The position numbers and the translations under genes are program-made. Positions 38,713 to 47,995 of a stretch of DNA of 64,000 nt are shown here, piece after piece. Origin of the DNA: Chitinophagaceae bacterium (GTDB taxonomy: Bacteria; Bacteroidota; Bacteroidia; Chitinophagales; Chitinophagaceae). The stretch lies in the NCBI GenBank assembly GCA_016719815.1, contig JADJYK010000015.1, positions 62,001-126,000 on the forward strand. The letters are read 5' to 3'. Numbering within the stretch: position 1 is the stretch's first letter; each line of letters opens with the position of its first letter. A model generated the notes under the pieces. The model was not told where the DNA came from. It saw only the letters and a program-made list of their open reading frames with translations, and ran no database searches.

Positions 38713-40440
38713 ATGAATAAAGCAGTTTTCTATTATCTTACCTTGTTCATACTCCTTATTTCCTGTAAGTCATCTCAGAAAAACATTGGTGTTTCTGCGG
38801 GTGTTAACCCATTTCATTATTCCATTACAAAAAAAGTAATAGCCGAAAACGGTGCAGTGGTATCTGCTCATCCGCTCGCCAGTAAAGTCGGACTTGAAAT
38901 ACTGAAACAAGGTGGCAACGCCATTGATGCGGTGATAGCCACGCAACTGGCACTTGCGGTAGTTTATCCCAATGCAGGAAATATCGGTGGCGGTGGTTTT
39001 ATGGTGGCAAGACTGAATAGTGGTGAAACAATTGCATTAGATTACCGTGAAATGGCCCCGGCAAAAGCAAACCGTGATATGTACCTGGAGGCAGGTGGAA
39101 ATGCAAATACAGATAAAAGCCAGCTTGGTCATTTATCATCAGGTGTTCCGGGAACGGTTGCCGGGCTGTTTGCTTCACACAAATATGCCAGGCTACCCTT
39201 TGAAAAACTAATACAGCCGGCAATAGAACTGGCAGAGAAAGGTTATGCCATTTCTGTAACGGAAGCAAAGGCTTTAAACGCTATAAAAGATGACCTGGTT
39301 CAATACAATAGCATTACTCCGGTTTTTATAAAACCAGCGGATTGGAAAAAGGGTGATACGTTGATACAGAAAGAACTTGCCAACACGCTGAAAAGAATCA
39401 AAGAAAAAGGACAACCCGGTTTTTATGAAGGAGAAACAGCACGGCTGATCGTTGAAGAAATGATAAGAGGAAACGGTATCATCAGTTATGATGATTTAAA
39501 AAATTACAAGGCAAAATTTCGCACACCACATTCATTTGACTACAAAAACTACCTCATTATAGGGATGCCCATGCCCAGCAGCGGCGGCCTTTTGCTTAAC
39601 CAGATGATGAAGATGATTGAAAACAGAAACATTGCAGCAATGGGCTTTCATTCAACAGAAGCAGTGCAACTGATGACAGAAGTGCAACGCCGTGCCTTTG
39701 CCGACCGGGCAGAGTACATGGGCGATGCCGACTTTTATAAAGTACCTGTATCCATGCTTACCAACGATATATACTTACAGGAAAGAATGAAATCCTATAA
39801 CCCTGATAAAGCAACTCCAAGCAGCACTATCAAACCAGGAATGCTGCTGCGGGCTGAAAGTGAAGAAACCACTCACCTGAGCGTAATTGACAAAGAAGGA
39901 AATGCTGTGGCTGTAACAACCACCCTTAACAATTCTTATGGCAGCAGAACGGTTGTTGGTGGAGCCGGGTTTTTTATGAATGATGAAATGGACGATTTCA
40001 GCATTAAACCCGGGGTGCCCAATTTGTATGGCGCAGTGGGAGGAGAAGCCAATGCCATCATGCCAGGAAAAAGAATGCTGAGTTCTATGACGCCAACAAT
40101 AGTGTTGCAAGACAACAAACCGTATATTGTACTGGGGACACCCGGCGGCACTACAATTCCCACGCAGGTTTTTCAAACACTGGTTAATATTCTGGAGTTT
40201 AATATGAGTACTGAAGATGCAGTTTATAAGCCAAAATTCCATCATCAATGGTTGCCGGATGAAATAATGTATGAAAAGGGTTTTCCGCCTACAGTCAAAG
40301 CCTCTCTTGAAAAAATGGGTTACACTTTCGGCAAAGAACGCACCGGAATAGGCAGAACTGAAATAATTAAGGTTTTACCGGGTGGTAAATTTGAAGCTGT
40401 AGCAGATATCCGGGGAGATGACAGTGCCGAAGGCTGGTAA
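38713..40440 (+). CDS. ggt: Gamma-glutamyltransferase
   Basis: Cleaves and transfers the gamma-glutamyl group of glutathione and related peptides; matures by self-cleavage. 575 residues with a lipoprotein signal (FILLISCKSSQ, Cys near 19). N-terminal segment VVSAHPLASKVGLEILKQGG with AVYPNAGNIGGGGFMV; glycine-rich SSGVPGTVAGLF. The nucleophilic Thr is the first of TTHLSVIDKEGNAVAVTTTL at about residue 386. Later come MLSSMTPTIV and LGTPGGTTIPTQVFQ. All catalytic regions are intact and length is normal. A promoter-like element for the next gene lies just after the stop. Confidence 0.95.
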   Translation: MNKAVFYYLTLFILLISCKSSQKNIGVSAGVNPFHYSITKKVIAENGAVVSAHPLASKVGLEILKQGGNAIDAVIATQLALAVVYPNAGNIGGGGFMVARLNSGETIALDYREMAPAKANRDMYLEAGGNANTDKSQLGHLSSGVPGTVAGLFASHKYARLPFEKLIQPAIELAEKGYAISVTEAKALNAIKDDLVQYNSITPVFIKPADWKKGDTLIQKELANTLKRIKEKGQPGFYEGETARLIVEEMIRGNGIISYDDLKNYKAKFRTPHSFDYKNYLIIGMPMPSSGGLLLNQMMKMIENRNIAAMGFHSTEAVQLMTEVQRRAFADRAEYMGDADFYKVPVSMLTNDIYLQERMKSYNPDKATPSSTIKPGMLLRAESEETTHLSVIDKEGNAVAVTTTLNNSYGSRTVVGGAGFFMNDEMDDFSIKPGVPNLYGAVGGEANAIMPGKRMLSSMTPTIVLQDNKPYIVLGTPGGTTIPTQVFQTLVNILEFNMSTEDAVYKPKFHHQWLPDEIMYEKGFPPTVKASLEKMGYTFGKERTGIGRTEIIKVLPGGKFEAVADIRGDDSAEGW

Positions 40441-40449
40441 AAAGCTTTA

Positions 40450-40479
40450 TTGTTTGTAGATTATTGTTTTTTAGTTTTG
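40450..40479 (+). promoter_or_regulatory. Bacteroidota-type promoter of the DUF1572 gene
   Basis: TTG at 40450-40452, 19-base spacer, TAGTTTTG at 40472-40479, matching the TTG/TAnnTTTG consensus, 33 bases before the ATG at 40513. Confidence 0.5.
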
Positions 40480-40512
40480 TTATTTACTTAATACCATAAA
40501 CCCGGCTCCATC

Positions 40513-41061
40513 ATGTCATCAATTGGAAAAGATTATCTGCAAACCGTAATTAAACGATTGAAATACTACAAAGACCTTGGGGATAAAACTTTTGAGCAAC
40601 TGGTAGAGTGGGATTTTCATTACCAGGCAAATCCTGAATCAAACAGTATTGCAGTTATTATGCAACATATTTCAGGCAATATGCTCAGCCGCTGGACCAA
40701 CTTTCTAACAGAAGACGGAGAGAAAGTATGGCGGAAAAGAGATGCTGAATTTGAAGAGCAGCAGAAAACCAAAGAGGAGCTCATTGCATTTTGGGAAGAA
40801 GGCTGGGATTGCTTTTTATCAGCAGTTTCATCTTTAAAGAAAAAAGATCTTAAGAAAAAAATCAGCATAAGAGGTGAGAAACTTACAGTTACAGATGCCA
40901 TCAACAGGCAACTGGCTCATTATCCTTATCACATTGGGCAAATCATCTACATCGCAAAAGCTATTAAAAATGTAAGCTGGAAAAATCTGTCTATTCCAAA
41001 AGGCAGTTCTGCCGAGTACAACAATACCGCCGCAATAAAGGATCCGGCAAAAGCATTTTAA
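40513..41061 (+). CDS. DUF1572 (DinB-like) protein
   Basis: 182 residues of the DinB/YfiT four-helix fold. The metal-ligand histidines are visible in AVIMQHISGNMLSRWTNFL and in the pair of HYPYHIGQIIYIAK; the third side is NPESNS-IAV at helix 2. The DUF1572 family resembles thiol-S-transferase-like DinB proteins of unknown substrate. C-terminus WKNLSIPKGSSAEYN is typical. Own promoter; the frame is intact. Confidence 0.87.
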   Translation: MSSIGKDYLQTVIKRLKYYKDLGDKTFEQLVEWDFHYQANPESNSIAVIMQHISGNMLSRWTNFLTEDGEKVWRKRDAEFEEQQKTKEELIAFWEEGWDCFLSAVSSLKKKDLKKKISIRGEKLTVTDAINRQLAHYPYHIGQIIYIAKAIKNVSWKNLSIPKGSSAEYNNTAAIKDPAKAF

Positions 41062-41065
41062 CCTG

Positions 41066-41096
41066 TTGCAAAGCCGGTTTTTTATACATACTTTTA
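41066..41096 (+). promoter_or_regulatory. Candidate promoter of the outer-membrane protein gene
   Basis: TTG at 41066-41068, 20-base spacer, TACTTTTA at 41089-41096 (one mismatch to TAnnTTTG), 63 bases before the ATG at 41160. Confidence 0.4.
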
Positions 41097-41159
41097 CCTC
41101 CCATCCACATTTATCCTTCCTGGAGAATCAGCCTATTTTTTAATTTACACCTGACAACA

Positions 41160-41834
41160 ATGAAGTTAATTTTCACGGTCTGTACCTTATTCCTGACTGC
41201 CGGACTTATAAAAGGACAAAACCAGGTTGGCATATTTGCTGGGGCTCATTCAAGCAGTGCCCGTTACCTTGTTTTTAATGAGGAGCAGGAGGTAAGCATG
41301 AAGCCGGGCTTTCACCTTGGCGTAAACATGAAAGTGCCTTTTGAAGGTAACCTGTATTTCAATCCTGCAGCATTTTACAGCATGAAAGGATATGATGTAA
41401 AGTTTACCGGTTTCACTTTTCCGCCCGATAATAAAGCCATAAACAACAGTACCACAATACACACTTTTGAACTGGCGGCGCTTTTACAATATGATTTAAG
41501 TAAAAATTCCGGACATTTTTTTATCCGGCTTGGCCCTTCTCTTGATTTTCAGCTTTTCGGTAAAGAGAAATTTGACCTGGCTGATGGCACAACCGTAAGC
41601 AGAAATATGAAATGGAGCCCGGTTGATTATGGCAGGTATGCTGCAAGTCTCATCGGGCAGTTTGGATATGAGACGGGCAGTGGTTTTACAATTTTCGGCC
41701 ATTATACGCTGGGCGAAGGAAGCATCAGCAATGCAGATTTTGGTCCCCGCATCAGGCACCGGTTGTTTGGCTTGTCAATTGGCAAGTATATAAAAAACAA
41801 AAAGATAGTAATTGATACAAAGAACAGGGAGTAA
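41160..41834 (+). CDS. Outer-membrane beta-barrel protein (PorT-like)
   Basis: 224 residues. Signal peptide at residues 1-19 (ending LIKGQ). The remainder alternates polar and hydrophobic residues in strands ending with aromatic residues (GNLYFNPAAFYSMKGYDVKF, TFELAALLQYDLSK, FFIRLGPSLDFQLFG, GFTIFGHYTLGEGSI), the pattern of an eight-strand barrel of the outer-membrane/PorT family. The C-terminus has LFGLSIGKYI followed by a short basic tail. Specific role unknown. Confidence 0.8.
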   Translation: MKLIFTVCTLFLTAGLIKGQNQVGIFAGAHSSSARYLVFNEEQEVSMKPGFHLGVNMKVPFEGNLYFNPAAFYSMKGYDVKFTGFTFPPDNKAINNSTTIHTFELAALLQYDLSKNSGHFFIRLGPSLDFQLFGKEKFDLADGTTVSRNMKWSPVDYGRYAASLIGQFGYETGSGFTIFGHYTLGEGSISNADFGPRIRHRLFGLSIGKYIKNKKIVIDTKNRE

Positions 41835-41901
41835 TACAATCCTCATAATATGTATTAATTTCTTTTTAGACTTATTAACTTAGCCCGTTAAATTGATTTC
41901 T

Positions 41902-42398
41902 ATGGCAAAGAGAAAAGGGTATATCTCCTGGGATGAATATTTTATGGGTGTTGCGCTTTTATCTGCACAGCGAAGCAAAGATCCCGGTACACAAGTAGGA
42001 GCCTGCATTGTTAATCAAAAAACAAAATTGTAGGGGCCGGTTATAATGGATTGCCAGCCGGATGCGATGACGATTAATTTCCCTGGGAAAGAACCGGTGA
42101 ATTTCTGGAAACAAAATATCCTTATGTATGCCATGCAGAACTAAACGCCATTCTTAATAATATTGGAATGGATTTGCATGGCTGCAAAATATACACAGCC
42201 CTTTTCCCTTGTAATGAATGTTCCAAGGCCATTATCCAGGCTGGCATAGTTGAAGTAATCTATCTCTCTGATAAATATGAAGGCTCTGACATTTTTAAAG
42301 CTTCCAAGCTGATGCTTGACAGGGCTGGTGTAAAATGCAGAAAAGTGGAAAGTAAAATAAAGAGCATTCATTTATCTTTTAATGAGGATGAAGTTTAA
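41902..42398 (+). CDS. dCMP deaminase (one frameshift and one in-frame stop)
   Basis: Deaminates dCMP to dUMP for thymidylate synthesis; zinc cytidine-deaminase fold. N-terminus MAKRKGYISWDEYFMGVALL and SKDPGTQVGACIVNQ are family-typical. One A restored near 42018-42026 gives KIVGAGYNGLPAGCDD. A TAA at 42075-42077 then stands where the family has Glu (DDE-F-PW), followed in the same frame by FPWERTGEFL, the zinc motif CHAELNAIL and the second zinc motif FPCNECSKAIIQAG. About 165 residues. The TAA is a single substitution from GAA; whether it is real or an error is open. Confidence 0.8.
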
Positions 42399-42466
42399 AT
42401 AAACGGTCCATAGCAATGGCATTGCAGCTATGGCAAAAACATGTCTTTTTTTCTGCTTCAAAACCT

Positions 42467-42474
42467 TACTTTTG
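42467..42474 (+). promoter_or_regulatory. Candidate -7 box of the alpha-oxoamine synthase gene
   Basis: TACTTTTG fits TAnnTTTG, 81 bases before the ATG at 42556. The -33 element is weak. Confidence 0.35.
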
Positions 42475-42555
42475 CACCTGAAATTTTCTGGATTTTTTAT
42501 CTATTTTATTGATTATCAAAGTCAATTAAAATCCAAAATCTAAATCTGAAATACT

Positions 42556-43816
42556 ATGGCAGATATTTTTGAACGTTTACTGAAAAATTATGGCCCACTT
42601 GGACAATACAGGGAAAGGGCACACGGCTATTTTGCATTTCCAAAATTAGAAGGTGACATCAGCAGCCGGATGAAATTTCGTGGCAAAGATGTAATAGTTT
42701 GGAGCCTGAACAACTATCTGGGCCTTGCCAATCACCCCGAAGTACGTAAAGCTGATGCCGACGGTGCTCAGCAATACGGTCTGGCTTATCCAATGGGAGC
42801 CCGTATGATGAGTGGCAACAGTAACCTGCATGAGCAACTTGAAGCTGAACTGGCTGCCTTTGAGCAGAAAGAAGATGCCGCTTTGCTAAACTATGGCTAC
42901 CAGGGAATGGTGAGCATTATTGATGTATTATGCAGCCGGCATGATGTGATTGTATATGATGCCGAAAGTCATGCCTGCATTATTGATGGCCTTCGCCTTC
43001 ACCCTGGCCACCGCTACGTTTTTAAACACAACGATGTTGAGGATTGTGAAAAACAATTAGAAAGAGCAACAGCCCTGATTGAAAAACAGGGCGCCGGTGG
43101 TATTCTTGTAATCACAGAAGGCGTATTTGGTATGGCCGGAGACCAGGGAAAGCTGAAAGAAATTGCTGCTTTAAAAGACAAATACCAGTTTCGCCTGCTG
43201 GTGGATGATGCACATGGTTTTGGCACATTAGGAAAAACCGGTGCCGGTGCCGGTGAAGAGCAGGGCGTACAGCATAAGATTGATCTCTATTTCTCCACTT
43301 TTGCCAAATCAATGGCATCAATTGGAGCTTTTGTAGCTGGTGACAGAAAAATCATTGACTACATCCGTTACAATATCCGTTCGCAGATTTTTGCCAAAAG
43401 CCTCCCAATGCCGCTGGTTATTGGCAACCTGAAAAGGCTGGAATTGCTGCGCAACCATCCTGAGTACAAAGAAAAATTATGGAGCAATGCCCGCAAATTG
43501 CAGGAAGGATTGAAATCAAGAGGTTTTGACATAGGAACTACAGATTCAGTGGTTACACCTGTTTATATGAAAGGAGATGTACCGGAAGCTACCGCCATGG
43601 TAATGGACTTCGGGAGAAAATTATGGCATTTTCGCTTCAATTGTAGTTTACCCGGTAATACCGAAAGGCCACATTATTTACAGGCTTATCCCTTCTACTG
43701 TTCATACTGATGAGGAAATTGAAATCACTTTAAATGCCTTTTCTGAAACAAAGAAAAAACTGGATGCCGGAGCCTACAAGGCAGAAGTAATTCCGGATAT
43801 GGCCGAAACAAAATAG
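42556..43816 (+). CDS. Alpha-oxoamine synthase (PLP, AONS/KBL/SPT family), one frameshift
   Basis: PLP enzyme condensing an amino acid with an acyl-CoA (as 8-amino-7-oxononanoate synthase, 2-amino-3-ketobutyrate ligase or serine palmitoyltransferase do). About 420 residues restored. Visible: WSLNNYLGLANHPEVRKA, SHACIIDGLRL, ITEGVFGMAGDQG, LVDDAHGFGTLG and the PLP lysine in TFAKSMASIGAF. A break near 43610-43625 shifts the frame; the other frame supplies YGIFASIVVYPVIPKG, STVHTDEEIEITLNAF and the natural C-terminus at 43816. I cannot decide among the three activities; serine palmitoyltransferase for sphingolipids would suit the phylum. Confidence 0.85.
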
Positions 43817-43838
43817 TATTGTTATAATTGTTATCTGG

Positions 43839-43867
43839 CGGCATCTGCTTTCGCAGATGCCGTTTTT
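43839..43867 (+). terminator. Terminator of the alpha-oxoamine synthase gene
   Basis: Perfect 10-bp stem CGGCATCTGC/GCAGATGCCG with TTTC loop followed by TTTTT, 22 bases after the restored stop. This supports the C-terminus assigned beyond the frameshift. Confidence 0.8.
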
Positions 43868-43930
43868 ATTTATACGGCAAGCGGCTTTGATGCGATTACA
43901 GTATTTTTATGGCAACAAAAAGAACAAACT

Positions 43931-46114
43931 ATGCGTAAACTTTTGCTGCTGTTATTTCTGGCCCCACTTTTTACCAATGCCCAGAAAAAACAAATTACAT
44001 TAGAAGACATTTATAAAAAAGGGACGTTCCGGGGAGAATATGTACCGGCTATGTTTGACGAGGAAGTGGATGTACCGGAAATTGAAATTAAAACAGAAGA
44101 ACTCAAAGACGAAAATGACAAGCCATTCGGAATGGCAGAAGACATCATACGCAGTTCTGCCAACCGCAATGTGGTAATGCTGATAAAAGGTACTGAATCT
44201 ATTTACCGCCGTTCGGCCAAATCGTATGTGTACCTCTATGAACCGGAGAAAAAACAATTAAGCAAATTAGATAACGAAAAAGTGCTGCACCCTTCCTTCT
44301 CCCCGGATGGCAGTAAAATTGCATTTGTAAAAAACAATAATCTTTACCTGTATGATGTGGCTACAAAGCTCACTAAAGCCATTACAACGGATGGCAAATG
44401 GAATTATGTAATCAATGGTAACTGTGACTGGGTGTATGAAGAAGAGTTTGAGTTTAGCCAGGCCTACCAGTGGAGTGCAAAAGGAAATTATCTTGCTTAC
44501 TACCGCTTTGACGAGAGTAATGTAAAAGAGTACAACATGACGATGTACGACAATGCCCACAACAACGACTACCGCTATAAATATCCGAAGGCAGGCGACG
44601 ACAACTCAAAAGTGGAAATACATATTTATGATGTTGCCACAGGCAATGATGTGAAGGCTCAGTACGAGCAGGGCGACATTTACATTCCCCGCATCAAATG
44701 GACACAAGATGACTCCAAATTAATTGTCTATTGGATGAACCGGTATCAAAGTGATTTGAAGCTGCTGCAAACAGATGCCAAAACCGGGACAAGCAGCCTG
44801 CTCTACGAAGAAAAAAATAAGTACTACGTTGAAATTAACGACGACTGGTGGTGGTTAAAAGATGGAAAAAACTACCTCTTCACAAGCGAAATGAACGGAT
44901 TCAGGCATTTATACCTTTACGGTCTTGACGGAAAAACAAAAACACAACTGACAAAAGGCAATACCGAAGTGACAGAAGTGGTAGGTGTTGACGAAGTCAA
45001 TAAACGCATCTTTTACACCATGGCCTTCCCTACCCCCATGGACAGGAACCTTTTCGTGACAGATTTCACTGGGAAAAAAACATACCAGCTTACACAGGGA
45101 ATCGGCTGGAACAGGTTTGAATTTGATAAAAATTTCTCGACGTTCTATATCTACCATTCAGACATAAATACACCACAATATGTAACACGGAACACAATTG
45201 AGATTGACAAAAAGAAAAACCTGTTTGCTAAGGAACTGAAGGTAGTAAATGATGGTTCCAAACAGAAAGGCAAGCTTGATGAATACGGATACGGCAAAGC
45301 AGAATTCATAAAAGTTCCCAACAGCAAAGGTGATACCCTCAACGGCTGGATGCTTAAACCTGCTAATTTTGACCCGGCAAAAAAATACCCGGTTCTTTTC
45401 TGTAATTACGGAGGGCCCGGCTCTCAGCAAGTAGCCAACCGCTTTGGTGCTGTAAGTTCCTGGCATCAATTGCTGGCACAAAAAGGTTTTATTGTAGTGA
45501 GTGTTGACAATACCGGAACCGGTTTCCGTGGAGAAGAATTTAAGAAGAAAACCTACCTGCAAATGGGCAAGTTTGAAATAGAAGACCAGATTGATGCAGC
45601 CAAATACATGGGCAGTCTTCCCTTTGTTGATAAAAACAACATTGGTCATTGGGGCTGGAGCTTCGGTGGCTTTATGAGTGCTTTGGCAATAACAAAAGGT
45701 AACGAAGTGTTTAGCGCAGCCGTATCTGTAGCTCCTGTTACCAACTGGCGGTATTATGACAACATCTATACTGAACGGTTTATGAGAACGCCACAGGAAA
45801 ACCCGAAAGGCTATGACGATAATTCACCTATTAACTTCACCGATAAGATTAAAGGGAAATACCTGCTCATTCACGGTACTGCAGATGACAATGTACATTT
45901 CCAGAATGCCACACAAATGATTACTGCATTGGTAAAGAGCAATATCGATTTTGAAAGTGCCTATTATCCTAATAAGAATCACGGCATTGGTGGCGGGTTA
46001 GACAACACTACCTTCCACTTGTGGAGTAAGATGACTAACTGGATACTGGAGAACATGGGAAATGAGAATACTCAAAAGCCCGGAGCCATGGGTAATAAGC
46101 CTAAAGGTTTCTGA
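43931..46114 (+). CDS. Dipeptidyl peptidase IV-like S9 serine peptidase
   Basis: 727 residues, exported (signal peptide at residues 1-17, ending TNAQ). N-terminal beta-propeller (DPPIV_N) from ~100 to 480, including the EE motif for substrate N-terminus binding (DWVYEEEFEFSQAYQWS near 170). C-terminal alpha/beta hydrolase with catalytic Ser in GHWGWSFGGFMSAL (near 577), Asp in LIHGTADDNVHF (near 653) and His in PNKNHGIGGG (near 685). NYGGPGSQQV is the oxyanion region. It releases X-Pro/Ala dipeptides from peptides in the periplasm. Intact frame, own terminator. Confidence 0.95.
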   Translation: MRKLLLLLFLAPLFTNAQKKQITLEDIYKKGTFRGEYVPAMFDEEVDVPEIEIKTEELKDENDKPFGMAEDIIRSSANRNVVMLIKGTESIYRRSAKSYVYLYEPEKKQLSKLDNEKVLHPSFSPDGSKIAFVKNNNLYLYDVATKLTKAITTDGKWNYVINGNCDWVYEEEFEFSQAYQWSAKGNYLAYYRFDESNVKEYNMTMYDNAHNNDYRYKYPKAGDDNSKVEIHIYDVATGNDVKAQYEQGDIYIPRIKWTQDDSKLIVYWMNRYQSDLKLLQTDAKTGTSSLLYEEKNKYYVEINDDWWWLKDGKNYLFTSEMNGFRHLYLYGLDGKTKTQLTKGNTEVTEVVGVDEVNKRIFYTMAFPTPMDRNLFVTDFTGKKTYQLTQGIGWNRFEFDKNFSTFYIYHSDINTPQYVTRNTIEIDKKKNLFAKELKVVNDGSKQKGKLDEYGYGKAEFIKVPNSKGDTLNGWMLKPANFDPAKKYPVLFCNYGGPGSQQVANRFGAVSSWHQLLAQKGFIVVSVDNTGTGFRGEEFKKKTYLQMGKFEIEDQIDAAKYMGSLPFVDKNNIGHWGWSFGGFMSALAITKGNEVFSAAVSVAPVTNWRYYDNIYTERFMRTPQENPKGYDDNSPINFTDKIKGKYLLIHGTADDNVHFQNATQMITALVKSNIDFESAYYPNKNHGIGGGLDNTTFHLWSKMTNWILENMGNENTQKPGAMGNKPKGF

Positions 46115-46138
46115 TTATCTTAAAAGCATTCTACTAAA

Positions 46139-46170
46139 AAGCCCTTCATATTCATGAAGGGCTTTTTTAT
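46139..46170 (+). terminator. Terminator of the S9 peptidase gene
   Basis: 11-bp perfect stem AAGCCCTTCAT/ATGAAGGGCTT, ATTC loop, followed by TTTTTA, 25 bases after the stop. Confidence 0.85.
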
Positions 46171-46590
46171 TGAAGCTGTATAATAAGTTCAGAATATTAC
46201 TAAAAAGAAGACCCCCGATGGAAATCGGGGGGCCCTAATCAAAAACCATTAACCATTAAACCTTATCCTATGAAAATTCAATGCTAATATCGCTAATAAA
46301 ATGAATCTGCAAAATGATTTTTATCTTTTTCGTGTCAAAAAGACAAATACGTCGATAAAACACAAAAATATTGACTTTGCTCAATAGAATATATTCTATA
46401 ACTCTGTGACTTTCGTCACATTATATAGTATAAAATACTTAGAAAATAATTCCTTGCTGAGCAACTTCGGCAGTTTTTTTTTGTTTATTCTTACAGGAGA
46501 ATTAACGGCTGCAAAGGATATTGCACAACAGTAAATGCTTATTGAATAAGCTCATTTAGTCCTTGATTTTGCGGTCAACAAATCTACAAA
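46171..46590 (+). other. Gene-free leader-like region with two hairpins
   Basis: About 420 bases. A GC hairpin CCCCCGAT/ATCGGGGG (46212-46231) is followed by the leader-like ACCATTAACCATTAAACC, then ATGAAAATTCAATGCTAA at 46270, a five-codon ORF. After a very A+T-rich stretch a second hairpin (TGCTGA/TCGGCA, 46455-46472) runs into nine T, a good terminator. The layout resembles a transcription unit whose gene is missing, or a small RNA of about 200 nt. Confidence 0.4.
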
Positions 46591-47148
46591 ATGAATAAAC
46601 TTCTTATTGCCATTACGGGAGCAAGTGGCTCCATTTATGCGGAAAATTTACTTAAAAAGCTGGCACTTATCAAAGACTAGTGGGAAGAACTTTCTGTTGT
46701 ACTAACAGAAAATGCCAAGACTGTTTGGGAAACCGAACTAGACTCCCAATCCTGGAAAAATTTTCCTGCCCGGTATTTCCATTCAAATGATTTCAATGCC
46801 CCTTTTGCGTCTGGTTCAGGCCAATATAAAACCATGATCATTGTCCCCTGCTCAATGGGTACACTTGGCAGAATTGCCAATGGTGTATCTAATGATCTCA
46901 TTACCCGTGCTGCCGACGTTATTCTGAAGGAAAGAAGAAAACTGATTTGTGTAGCCAGAGAAACACCTTATAACCTGATTCATATTCGCAATATGGAAAC
47001 AATAATATTGGCAGGAGGAATCATCTGCCCTGCTACACCCTCTTTTTACAGTAAGCCGGCTACTCCCGATGAAATTGCAGGTACTGTTACAGACAGAATT
47101 CTTGACCTTGCCGGATTTGATATCAAAACTTTCCGGTGGGGAAAATAA
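46591..47148 (+). CDS. ubiX: UbiX family flavin prenyltransferase (one in-frame stop)
   Basis: Makes prenylated FMN, the cofactor of UbiD decarboxylases. 185 codons. N-terminal Rossmann-like motif LLIAITGASGSIYAENLL, TENAKTVW, then MIIVPCSMGTLGRIANGVSN and LIHIRNMETIILAGGIICPA, all characteristic. Codon 30 is TAG (46678-46680, within KD-stop-WEE); the frame is unchanged on both sides, so this is a single substitution (CAG to TAG would give Gln, common here). Either a consensus error or a true nonsense mutation. Confidence 0.85.
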
Positions 47149-47149
47149 T

Positions 47150-47171
47150 AAAGGGGCCAGATGCCCCCTTT
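47150..47171. terminator. Terminator after ubiX
   Basis: Stem AAAGGGGC/GCCCCCTTT with loop CAGAT directly after the ubiX stop; A and T flanks let it act in both directions. Confidence 0.6.
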
Positions 47172-47281
47172 AAACTTTATAAAAACAGGTAGCTGAAATC
47201 AATCTGTAAAACGACCGCCTGCATTCACCCAGTTAACTATCTTTTGCCTGTCGGCTGCAGATATCAACCCTGCCGTATTTA

Positions 47282-47704
47282 TTATAACAGCTTACTAAAA
47301 CGCTGAAGTTCTGTAAGTTCCGAAGAGCTTAGTGGCTCGTTGTTTTCGAATTTTGCTTTCAGGTATTTTACTCTTAAATGCGAAGGATATTTAGTAAGAA
47401 TTTTATTTATCATTTCCCCGGCAATCTCATCTTTTGTAAACATTGGAACATTAGCCGGCAAAGCAGATTTATTTTTTTCCGGCTTTTTTAAAATGATCGC
47501 TTCAAGTGTGGCAAGCTTTGACTGTGGTAAACTTGTCAGCTTTTTTGCTTTTCCTAATAAGCCCTGAAGTTGCTTTTTACTAAGCCCGCCCCTTTCCTGG
47601 TATTGAAAAAGAATACTTTGTGCAAAAGTATTATGCGGTTGTGCCTCTGCTACTGCAAGCAAAATATCATAGACAATATCTACACCCGGCTTAAGTCTGT
47701 TCAT
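47282..47704 (-). CDS. Hypothetical protein, ~140 aa
   Basis: Soluble helical protein (MNRLKPGVDIVYDILLAVAE, QSILFQYQERGGLSKKQLQG, YPSHLRVKYLKAKFENNEPL). Start chosen at 47704; the open frame extends to 47791 with unlikely residues. The stop at 47282 may not be the true end: the adjacent frame to 47199 reads LISAADRQKIVNWVNAGGRF, a good protein tail, and a one-base frameshift near 47285-47290 would join it. No family recognised. Confidence 0.6.
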   Translation of the reverse strand: MNRLKPGVDIVYDILLAVAEAQPHNTFAQSILFQYQERGGLSKKQLQGLLGKAKKLTSLPQSKLATLEAIILKKPEKNKSALPANVPMFTKDEIAGEMINKILTKYPSHLRVKYLKAKFENNEPLSSSELTELQRFSKLL

Positions 47705-47995
47705 TGAATTTTTTCGATGTCTTGTTTCAGAAAATGTAATTTGTTGCAAATTAAATTGATTATTATCATTAATTGATATTTCAAAAGTCATTGCTTTCCG
47801 TAGTATAACTAAGTTAAATTACTTACAGGTTTGGTTTAATGATCGAAGCCGATGGAACTATCTCCACTATATCCTGCTGGTCAACCACTTTGACGACCAC
47901 CACTGATTTACGGGAATCTTAATTCCCGCCCTTCAAAGGTGGGAGAAATCTTATTGAACCTGACAAAAAGGTTCCTCACCTTAAAAATCTTAGTT

